Part shown: positions 33,834 through 40,365 of the stretch, piece by piece | How positions within the stretch are numbered: the first letter of the stretch is position 1 | Layout of the letters: each line of letters starts with the position of its first letter | From: an uncultured Planctomycetales bacterium | GTDB lineage: Bacteria > Planctomycetota > Planctomycetia > Pirellulales > S012-138 | Direction of reading: 5' to 3' | DNA: 40,365 nucleotides | Assembly: GCA_937982665.1 (NCBI GenBank) | Contig: CALJLD010000030.1 | Coordinates: 1-40,365 of the forward strand | Notes under the pieces: generated by a model | The model's database searches: none | The model's input: only the letters and a program-made list of their open reading frames with translations | What the model was told of the DNA's origin: nothing | Program-made: the position numbers and the translations under genes

Positions 33834-34487
33834 CTAGTAGTGGCAAACGGAACAGTTCGTTCTTGCTTCGACCGGCTGACCGGCGACACCATTGGCGGTT
33901 GCATCTCGGTGGCAATTCACGCACCATCCCATGGATAGCGATTCCTGCTGCCGCATACGACGCATTGATTCCACAGGTCCATGGCAATGCTGGCAGGACA
34001 CTCCCGCAGAAACGTGTGCGCTATGATCGAAGTACACGTAGTCCGGCAAGTTGTGGACTTGAACCCACTCGATGGGATGTGCATCAACGCCTGGTGTTGA
34101 CTTGATCGAATCATCAACCCCTAGTGACTCGTAGAGCTTCCGCAGTTCGGCCGAAATCGGCGGCGCCGGGTCGCGTTGCTCTTCATCAGCCCGCTTGCGT
34201 TCTTCTTGCAAAACATCAAAACCACACGTCACCAGCGTGTGGCACTTCATGCAGACTTCGGAGGATGGGATGCCTGCATATCGGCCTTTTGATGCTCCCG
34301 TGTGGCAAAACTGGCAGTTGATCTGCAACTCGCCTGCATGCAGCTGATGCGAAAACTCGATCGGCTGGCGTGGTGTATATCCTTGATCATTGTCTGGCAG
34401 TCGCCAGGACGTCATCGCGGAAACCAGCACAACCAATGCCATGCAAAGTCCGACGGATAGCGAGATGGTGAGGATTCGAGGCGACAT
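33834..34487 (-). CDS. actA: Alternative complex III pentaheme cytochrome subunit ActA
   Basis: ActA is the multiheme c-type cytochrome of the complex. The 217-aa product has one N-terminal membrane anchor (about 5-26), then five heme sites: CQFCH (58-62), CMKCH (79-83), CQHCH (165-169), CVNCH (189-193) and CSVCH (212-216), the last at the very C-terminus. Blocks such as QPIEFSHQLHAGEL, RYAGIPSSEVCMKCH and WVQVHNLPDYVYFDHSAH are characteristic of ActA. It starts 59 bases after narK2 and lies nine bases ahead of actB, as the first gene of the act run. Confidence 0.95.
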   Translation of the reverse strand: MSPRILTISLSVGLCMALVVLVSAMTSWRLPDNDQGYTPRQPIEFSHQLHAGELQINCQFCHTGASKGRYAGIPSSEVCMKCHTLVTCGFDVLQEERKRADEEQRDPAPPISAELRKLYESLGVDDSIKSTPGVDAHPIEWVQVHNLPDYVYFDHSAHVSAGVSCQHCHGPVESMRRMRQQESLSMGWCVNCHRDATANGVAGQPVEARTNCSVCHY

Positions 34488-34546
34488 AAAGGCACGCGAT
34501 CAGGTTGTTTCACTTTCTAATGACAATCCGTGGTGACGACTCTCTT

Positions 34547-36187
34547 TCAACACTTGATGTCCGCGTTCGCTCGCGCGTAGAACCACCAATTCAACGCCAG
34601 GCAAGAAGCATAGTAGGCAGCAAACGCGTAGAGCGCGATTTCAGGCGTTCCGGCTTTGATTTGAGTGGCGATGATCTTGGGAATCAGATAGGCGCCATAT
34701 GCCGCGATCGCGGACGTCCAACCCAAGACCGGTCCCGCCTGCTCTTTCGAGAAAATGATGGGAATCATGCGGAAGGTGGAACCATTGCCAATTCCCGTTG
34801 TGGCAAACAGCACGATGAAAGTGATCAGGAACGGAACAAAGTAGTGTTCCGGGTGTGGGGATACGCGGGCGAGCGCGACAAAATACCCAGCCAGGACCGT
34901 CGCCCCGACCATGATCCATGTGTCCCACTGCGTCACCCGCGCGCCACCGAACTTGTCGGACAACCAACCGCCCAGAGGACGAATCAGAGCGCCTACGGCA
35001 GCACCAATCCAAATGAAACTCGCGGTTGTAGGAGCGTTAGCGTTAACAATGGGCTGTGCCAGAGCCGTCCCATCCGCGTCCACGCTCACCTGACCAAAGA
35101 CGACATCCATCAACATCGGGAATGCGTTTGCATATCCGATGAATGACCCAAAGGTCATGGTGTACAGCCACGTCATGACCCAGTTGTGCTTGTTGCGAAA
35201 GATGGCAAACTGATTCTGCAGTTTCGATTGTGTATCGCGCATCGTGCACCAGCGCAACAGAGCAAGCGTCAGCGCGACAGAGACGACAAGCGTCAAAAAG
35301 ATCTTGAGCAGTTCCGGAACACCGCCCCAATCCGTGACTAAGAGGAACACGCCCGCCGCGCCTGCGGCCATCCCAAGAAATGAGAGCCAGAGATACTTGC
35401 CAATCGCTGCGATTGTTGATCCGAACTTGTGTTGCGGCAGATTGTTCATCAATGCCCAAGCCAGAACGGCCAGAAACGCCATGACCGGCACCCAGATCAA
35501 GGCCGCGTTTTGCACCCACAGAATTGCCGGCTGGCCATTCTCGACAAAACTCTGAGGCTCACCGCCGACCGCCCCGAAGAACCCAAAGGTAATCACCCAC
35601 GGGATGAGGAATTGCATGACGCTGACGCCTGCATTGCCCAAACCAGCGTTCAACCCAAGCGCCAATCCTTGCATGCGCTTCGGAAAAAAGAATGAGATGT
35701 TGGACATCGACGAGGCAAATGCACCACCACCAATGCCCGACATCGCCGCCAGGACAATCAATACGGCAAAGGATGTATTGGGATTCTGCAACGCAATCCC
35801 GGCTCCGATGGCTGGGATAATCAGCAGAATCGTTGTCATGAACTTGACATTACGTCCGCCGCAGATGGCGATCATGAATGAGTTCGGGATCCGTAGTGTT
35901 GCGCCTGTGAGTCCCGCAACGGCCGGCAACGTTAACAGCAGCGCGGAATAACCAGCCAGGTCACTCCCATACGCCTTACTGTCGTTTCCGAAGGTGAAGT
36001 CAAAGAGTTCTGGATTGCCGATATGGATGCGGCGAATGATCTTGGCGATCATTCCCCAATAGAGCCACACGGAGAATCCGCACAACAGATTGGGGATTGA
36101 GATCCACAAGTTGCGCATTGCGATACGGCGGCCAGTCTTCTCCCAAAACTGTTCGTCTTCCACATCCCAATGTTCGAGTGTCTTCAT
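34547..36187 (-). CDS. narK: Nitrate/nitrite transporter, NarK2-like
   Basis: The 546-aa protein belongs to the major facilitator superfamily, nitrate-nitrite porter family. It has about twelve membrane helices and nitrate-signature glycine-rich stretches: AAMSGIGGGAFASSMSNIS followed by FFFPKRMQGLALGLNAGLGN, and a second one, LFATTGIGNGSTFRMIPIIF. LIRPLGGWLSDKFGG is the conserved loop. The second of two tandem copies, it starts four bases after the first one stops. Such tandem pairs usually combine a nitrate-proton symporter with a nitrate/nitrite antiporter; this member more resembles the antiporter (NarK2) type, supplying nitrate to the cytoplasmic NarG and exporting nitrite. The assignment of direction is inference. 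Confidence 0.92.
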   Translation of the reverse strand: MKTLEHWDVEDEQFWEKTGRRIAMRNLWISIPNLLCGFSVWLYWGMIAKIIRRIHIGNPELFDFTFGNDSKAYGSDLAGYSALLLTLPAVAGLTGATLRIPNSFMIAICGGRNVKFMTTILLIIPAIGAGIALQNPNTSFAVLIVLAAMSGIGGGAFASSMSNISFFFPKRMQGLALGLNAGLGNAGVSVMQFLIPWVITFGFFGAVGGEPQSFVENGQPAILWVQNAALIWVPVMAFLAVLAWALMNNLPQHKFGSTIAAIGKYLWLSFLGMAAGAAGVFLLVTDWGGVPELLKIFLTLVVSVALTLALLRWCTMRDTQSKLQNQFAIFRNKHNWVMTWLYTMTFGSFIGYANAFPMLMDVVFGQVSVDADGTALAQPIVNANAPTTASFIWIGAAVGALIRPLGGWLSDKFGGARVTQWDTWIMVGATVLAGYFVALARVSPHPEHYFVPFLITFIVLFATTGIGNGSTFRMIPIIFSKEQAGPVLGWTSAIAAYGAYLIPKIIATQIKAGTPEIALYAFAAYYASCLALNWWFYARANADIKC

Positions 36188-36191
36188 GGTG

Positions 36192-37736
36192 TCACTCCAT
36201 TCGCCCGTGAAGGTCCGGTGCCTGCTTGCGCATCATCTTTTGAACGACCAAATGCATCCAAACAAGGCACACGACGACGACGATGGCAAAGAACATCCAG
36301 CACGACGTCCATAGGCCCGTGGCTTTGAGGAGGTAGCCAAAGATCACCGGGCAAATAAATCCACCCAATCCGCCGAGAACGCCGACGATGCCTCCTACGA
36401 CTCCGACATCCTTTGGGAAGTAGTCAGGGATGTGCTTGTAGACGGCCGCCTTTCCGATGCCCATGACGGCTCCCAGAATCAAGCTGATCACCGTAAAGAC
36501 CCAGATATTGGCTTGAAAGAATATCTGTGTAACGCCGCGAGCCAACAATTGCTTCTTTTGGACTTCGTCGCCCACGGCGACAACGGGCTCTTGCCAGGAA
36601 GCCGACCGCGGCAATACCAAAACGCCTTTAGTTCGTTCGTCCTCGCTTACTAAGTCTTCACCGCGCGGGTCCAAAGAGTACGTGCGGCTTTGGCCGGAAT
36701 TGGATTCAACGACAAGTTCGGTTTCCGTGACGCTGAGCACTTTACCGGGGGCCATGGCCATGATGCCGCTGCCCGGCGAACGAATGTCCATCTGCGGCAC
36801 AATCAGCAACAAGCAACAAATCAACGACAGTCCCAGCACCCAGTACATCACGGAACGCGCGCCAAACTTATCGGAGAGCCAACCGCCAAATGCGCGAATC
36901 ACGCCTGAAGGAAGGCTGTTGCATGCTGCTAGCGCGCCGGCAAGGGCAACCGAAGTCGCGTAAGCATTTACGTAGTAAGGAACAAGCCATTGCGCCAGAG
37001 CGACAAAGCCGCCGAAGACGAAGAAGTAATACAGGCCGAACCTCCACACGCGCATGTGCCCTAGTGGCTCGAGCCGCTGGCGAAGCGTCTTGGTTGCCGA
37101 TCCCTCGGGGACGCGCGTGGTTGTCGTCAGCAGGAAGAGAACCCCCACGACAACCAGCAATGCGGCATAGTAAGTGGGCAGGCTGCGCCAGCCATCAAGG
37201 TTTGTGCCTCCGTCAGTGAGCCAGCGAAGTAGGTGGGGCGCTCCAAGCGTCGTCAGCGCGGCGCCCGCGTTGCCGGCTCCAAAGATTCCCAGTGCAGTCC
37301 CCTGTTGATGCCGCGGAAACCAAACCGAAGTGTAGGCGATCCCAACCGCGAAGCTTGTGCCAGTGAATCCGAACCCCAAACTCGCAAGGAAGAATTGCCA
37401 ATAGGAGTTGCACCAACCCAAGAAGTACATCGGGACGGCGCAACAGATGAGCAGCACGCCGTACACGATTCGGCCGCCCCATTTGTCAGTCATCAACCCC
37501 AGGGGAAGGCGAAACAACGCCCCCGTCAGCACAGGAATACCGATGAGCCACCCCATCTCAGCGGCATCCCAATCGAAGACGCCGTTGTCAACAAGGAAGG
37601 TGATGAGCACGCCGTTAACCATCCACGCGGCAAAGCAGACCGTGAAGGCAAACGTGTTCATCCCCAAGATCCACCAAGCCTTGCGGCGCTCGGCGGCGTT
37701 CATTGTGGGCAAAGTCTGTGTGTCGGAGGGGTTCAT
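36192..37736 (-). CDS. narK: Nitrate/nitrite transporter, NarK1-like, with an inserted soluble domain
   Basis: The 514-aa major-facilitator protein has the nitrate-porter marks GFGFTGTSFAVGIAYTSVWF (121-140), GIFGAGNAGAALTTLGAP (150-167) and, in the second half, AVMGIGKAAVYKHIPDYFPK. It starts MNPSDTQTLPT. Between a hydrophobic helix ending near 315 and another beginning near 403, residues about 320-400 form a soluble, beta-rich insert (APGKVLSVTETELVVES, later VVAVGDEVQKKQLLARG) that resembles a barrel-sandwich or lipoyl-like fold. I recall this in some NarK1 proteins but know no function. It likely works as a nitrate-proton symporter that brings in the first nitrate. It follows narI by 55 bases. 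Confidence 0.92.
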   Translation of the reverse strand: MNPSDTQTLPTMNAAERRKAWWILGMNTFAFTVCFAAWMVNGVLITFLVDNGVFDWDAAEMGWLIGIPVLTGALFRLPLGLMTDKWGGRIVYGVLLICCAVPMYFLGWCNSYWQFFLASLGFGFTGTSFAVGIAYTSVWFPRHQQGTALGIFGAGNAGAALTTLGAPHLLRWLTDGGTNLDGWRSLPTYYAALLVVVGVLFLLTTTTRVPEGSATKTLRQRLEPLGHMRVWRFGLYYFFVFGGFVALAQWLVPYYVNAYATSVALAGALAACNSLPSGVIRAFGGWLSDKFGARSVMYWVLGLSLICCLLLIVPQMDIRSPGSGIMAMAPGKVLSVTETELVVESNSGQSRTYSLDPRGEDLVSEDERTKGVLVLPRSASWQEPVVAVGDEVQKKQLLARGVTQIFFQANIWVFTVISLILGAVMGIGKAAVYKHIPDYFPKDVGVVGGIVGVLGGLGGFICPVIFGYLLKATGLWTSCWMFFAIVVVVCLVWMHLVVQKMMRKQAPDLHGRME

Positions 37737-37791
37737 CTTCTTGCCGTTGCGATCCTCAAGTCAGACTCAAGGGTCACCTATTATTGGGGTG

Positions 37792-38487
37792 CTATTTGCT
37801 GGGGGGCGCTCTTCGCCCATACCAACGAACGACCTGGGGTTTGCGCCAAAGGTACGGGTTGGGGATCACGAGGACATGAACCAAGCGAGTGAACGGGAAG
37901 AACCCGATGGTGATAAAGGCAAGGACGATATGCAGTTTCACGAGTGGCGGCATGGCTGCCACGAACTGCACGTTGGGATCGAGCGTGAAGATCGACCAAA
38001 GGTACGGAGACAGGTTGGTCGCAAACCAGGATGAGCCCCAAGGGTGGATCACCGCCATGGAAACACCGGTCACGACCTGCACTAGCAGAATCCCAAATAG
38101 GATCCAGTCCGTAACGGTCGTCACTCGGCGAATTTTCGTGTTGGTGAACCGGCGAATGATAATCGCGACAAGCCCGATCAGAGTCATGACTCCAAAGGCC
38201 AGCGCGGCAATCTCCAGGACATACAGCCGAAGCGGATGACTATTCCAAAGCAGAATTGACCTGGGAATCAGAAAGGCGATGAGATGTCCAACAGTGACAA
38301 TCAGGATGCCGTAATGGAATGGCACAACCGCCCAGAAGTGATGCCGGTTTTCCAAGAACTGACTGGAGAGGCTTGAATACGAAAACGACTGAGCCCGATA
38401 GCGATAAATCGTCATCAGGAAGAACGTGAAGAGACACACGTACGGAAGTGCAACAAACAGAAAGATATCCAAGAAGTGACCACTCAT
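37792..38487 (-). CDS. narI: Respiratory nitrate reductase gamma subunit (cytochrome b)
   Basis: NarI oxidises quinol at the membrane and passes electrons to NarH. The 231-aa product has five membrane helices. The four heme b ligands are in place: H58 and H68 (PFHYGILIVTVGHL) and H186 and H204 (KLHIVLAFITIG to TRLVH), with spacings of 10 and 18 as in Escherichia coli NarI. The soluble C-terminal end (VVRWYGRRAPP) faces the cytoplasm. The start overlaps the narJ stop in an ATGA arrangement, which suggests translational coupling. Confidence 0.96.
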   Translation of the reverse strand: MSGHFLDIFLFVALPYVCLFTFFLMTIYRYRAQSFSYSSLSSQFLENRHHFWAVVPFHYGILIVTVGHLIAFLIPRSILLWNSHPLRLYVLEIAALAFGVMTLIGLVAIIIRRFTNTKIRRVTTVTDWILFGILLVQVVTGVSMAVIHPWGSSWFATNLSPYLWSIFTLDPNVQFVAAMPPLVKLHIVLAFITIGFFPFTRLVHVLVIPNPYLWRKPQVVRWYGRRAPPSK

Positions 38488-39194
38488 CCGTCAACCTCCG
38501 ATACTTGTGTCCGAGACCCTTCGGAAAGGGCTTCGGAGTAGTTTGTCGCCAGGGGCACAAGGTCGATCTGACCTTCGCACGTCCTGCAGCCGGGCATGAC
38601 ATCGGCCACTGGAAAGACATGCAGAGGATCGCCTGGTCGGTCCGAGAGACTCTCGACAGTCTCCGAATGCTCGCCGGTTCCCGGCCAAATGTGTTCCAAC
38701 ACTTCGACAAGCGCCACGACGATGCCCGCATAGGGAGTCGAACCAGTGGTGACTCCGTCGCGGAGTTTCTTCACGCCCGGAAGTACGCAGGCTGTAGCAA
38801 ACCGCTCGGCGTCGCTCGCAGGCATGGCCGAAACAACTTGCAGGACATGCCCGAGGTGATCAGGCAACTCGCCGGACTCAACGATCCCGAATCGCCGCAT
38901 CTCCTCGCGCATTCGGACCAAGAACATTCCGCGGGCGTATTCCTCTCCAAAGAGGTGCCAGCCGACTTCCAGCGCGCACTTCGGGTTGTTGTCAAAAGTT
39001 TGGGTATAGGCTTCTTCCCAATCGCCCTGGCTTGTCTGCTCAGACCAAACTCCGAATTCCGCAACGCGCCGCGCAGCTTCCGGGATGTCGTCCTTGATCA
39101 AGCAATACAGCCACTCTGTTGTGGACATGGTGTGGTCGTTTGGATAGCTCAGCAGCCTCCCAAACGATTTCAAGATGTCTCCTAAGCGGTTCAT
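38484..39194 (-). CDS. narJ: Nitrate reductase assembly chaperone NarJ
   Basis: NarJ helps insert the molybdenum cofactor and an iron-sulfur cluster into NarG and holds NarGH until it binds NarI; it is not part of the final enzyme. The 236-aa product is mostly helical and has the family opening ILKSFGRLLSYP and central blocks YTQTFDNNPKCALEVGWHLF and RGMFLVRMREEMRRFGI, followed by LPDHLGHVLQVV. Length is normal. Its start overlaps the narH stop by four bases and its stop overlaps the narI start by four bases. Confidence 0.95.
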   Translation of the reverse strand: MNRLGDILKSFGRLLSYPNDHTMSTTEWLYCLIKDDIPEAARRVAEFGVWSEQTSQGDWEEAYTQTFDNNPKCALEVGWHLFGEEYARGMFLVRMREEMRRFGIVESGELPDHLGHVLQVVSAMPASDAERFATACVLPGVKKLRDGVTTGSTPYAGIVVALVEVLEHIWPGTGEHSETVESLSDRPGDPLHVFPVADVMPGCRTCEGQIDLVPLATNYSEALSEGSRTQVSEVDG

Positions 39195-40365
39195 AGTCCC
39201 CTCCTTGGCCCGCCGACAAACCCAAAGCCGGCTTCCTCGCGGTGCTCGTGAGGATCTTTCATCATCTCAATCGCTTCTTCCCTATGCATTGGCGGGATGA
39301 CAAAGCGGTCCTCGAAGGTACAGAGCGCTGTCAGCTTGTAGATCGCTTCGGCTTCTTCTCGTGTACAGTTGGCTTCGCGAAGCATTCGATCAGCCGTTTC
39401 GCGGTCGACATCGCCGACCGTTTCAGCGCGACGGTGCCAACGGACGGCTTTTTGTTTTGCTAATGCGGCGCGGACGGGACCTTCGTGCCCCGCGCCAAAG
39501 AGGTTGGCGAGGAATCGCATGGGAACACGCGACGAGTCGATATCATGAAACAGAGAATCCCCGCTGTGGCCAATCGTGTCTCCGTCTTTGGTCGCCTGGA
39601 CCGGTGACAGGGGTGGGACATAAAACAGCATTGGCAGTGTGCGATACTCAACGTGCGGTGGCAGCGCGATCTTCCAGTCCATGACGAACTTGTAGACCGG
39701 GGAATCCTGCGCGGACTCAATCACGCCGTCGGGGATCCCGTTTCTTTGCGCTGCCTCGACAACCGCCGGATCATGGGGATTGAGAATGAGCGACCGCTGA
39801 CCTTCCACGAGTTGGTCGTCTGGAAGTTTGGCGACTTCTTCCAATCGCTCAGCGTCGTAGAGCAAGACTCCCAGATAGCGAATCCGCCCGACGCAGGAAT
39901 GGAAACACGCTGGGGCTTGCCCGGTCTCCAAGCGTGGGAAGCAGAGAATGCACTTCTCGCTCTTGCCGGTGAACCAGTTGAAATATGTCTTTTTGTAAGG
40001 GCAGGCGGCCACGCAAGAACGCCAGGCACGGCACTTCTTCTGATCAATCAGAACGATGCCGTCTTCGCCCCGCTTATACAAAGCGCCCGAGGGGCACGAA
40101 GCGACACAGCATGGATTCAAGCAGTGATTGCAGATCCGCGGGAGATAGAAAAAGACAAGCCGTTCTACACTCGAAAGTTGCAGTCGCTGCTGTTCGGTCA
40201 GTCCTTCGAGGTTCGGATCGTTCTCGGCGTAAAGCGGCGACCCACCCAGATCGTCATCCCAGTTGGGACCAGACTGCACATCAATCTTCTCTCCATCGAC
40301 CATCGAGATCGGCTCGGCAGTCGGCTGGTCGGACCCTTCAGGAGCATTGAACAGATGTTGATAGT
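39191..40365 (-). CDS. narH: Respiratory nitrate reductase beta subunit (iron-sulfur), 5' end beyond the window
   Basis: NarH carries electrons from NarI to the molybdenum site in NarG through four iron-sulfur clusters. The visible part (about 391 residues, with the coding frame open to the window edge) covers the C-terminal three quarters. It shows CNHCLNPCCVASCP, then CRAWRSCVAACPYKK, where tryptophan replaces a cysteine as in the [3Fe-4S] site of E. coli NarH, and CILCFPRLETG with CVGRIRYLGVLLYD. PNWDDDLGG, SPVYKFVMDWKIALP and EYRTLPMLFYVPPLSP also match. An internal methionine at 40301-40303 is not the start. narG should lie just upstream outside the window. Confidence 0.97.
   Translation of the reverse strand, partial: YQHLFNAPEGSDQPTAEPISMVDGEKIDVQSGPNWDDDLGGSPLYAENDPNLEGLTEQQRLQLSSVERLVFFYLPRICNHCLNPCCVASCPSGALYKRGEDGIVLIDQKKCRAWRSCVAACPYKKTYFNWFTGKSEKCILCFPRLETGQAPACFHSCVGRIRYLGVLLYDAERLEEVAKLPDDQLVEGQRSLILNPHDPAVVEAAQRNGIPDGVIESAQDSPVYKFVMDWKIALPPHVEYRTLPMLFYVPPLSPVQATKDGDTIGHSGDSLFHDIDSSRVPMRFLANLFGAGHEGPVRAALAKQKAVRWHRRAETVGDVDRETADRMLREANCTREEAEAIYKLTALCTFEDRFVIPPMHREEAIEMMKDPHEHREEAGFGFVGGPRRGL

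Noticed and set aside
34488..34546. FNR-type box between narK2 and actA
   Set aside because: No TTGAT-N4-ATCAA-like palindrome is present in the 59-base gap, so an internal anaerobic promoter is not supported.
37792..40365. Nitrite oxidoreductase instead of nitrate reductase
   Set aside because: NarJ, a five-helix NarI with all four heme histidines, a classic NarH and two NarK genes fit a cytoplasmic NarGHI nitrate reductase. NarG itself is outside the window, so this rests on the other subunits.

Overview
The window looks like a chromosomal segment of a planctomycete, probably of the Pirellula/Rhodopirellula type. The evidence is the gene content: a sulfatase, a glucuronoyl-esterase relic, a cytochrome with a Planctomycete-type c domain, an extracytoplasmic-function (ECF) sigma factor beside a Ser/Thr kinase with WD40 repeats, many zinc-ribbon proteins, secreted squalene-cyclase-like repeats and a nitrate reductase next to alternative complex III. 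The taxonomic call is inference from gene families; no rRNA gene is present.

Left part (1-7400): a broken glucuronoyl esterase gene on the minus strand (in-frame TAG plus a frameshift). It is followed by an XRE regulator with a clear promoter that predicts a leaderless mRNA, a conserved protein of unknown function, a small DUF2082-type zinc ribbon, an Hsp70-like protein that ends in a proline-rich linker and a zinc ribbon, and a family-2 O-methyltransferase. The 876-base spacer before the methyltransferase holds two kinds of degenerate tandem repeat.

Middle left (7527-15725, all minus strand): a secreted squalene-cyclase-repeat protein, a lone GroES, a very tyrosine-rich exported protein with a strong terminator, a secreted beta-rich protein of unknown function, a diheme secreted cytochrome and a membrane-anchored protein with two zinc-ribbon modules.

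Middle right (16093-26303): a two-helix membrane protein of unknown function that overlaps the end of prmC, a sulfatase, a tyrosine-recombinase-like protein with altered catalytic residues, a small one-helix protein divergent from an ECF sigma factor, a membrane Ser/Thr kinase with WD40 repeats (HGD instead of HRD catalytic loop), and a secreted esterase fused to a TPR region.

Right part (26623-40365, all minus strand, transcribed right to left): narH (5' end outside the window), narJ, narI, narK1 and narK2, then actA, actB, actC, actD, actE, a 61-aa open frame and actF. Overlapping starts and stops and short gaps suggest one long transcription unit. NarGHI would oxidise quinol and reduce nitrate on the cytoplasmic side, with the two NarK proteins moving nitrate in and nitrite out. 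ActABCDEF would be a second quinol oxidase that sends electrons to periplasmic carriers, which could feed later denitrification steps or a terminal oxidase. This nitrate-plus-ACIII cluster, with its unusual ActB cysteine motif, ActE insertion and extra small gene, is the most notable part of the window.
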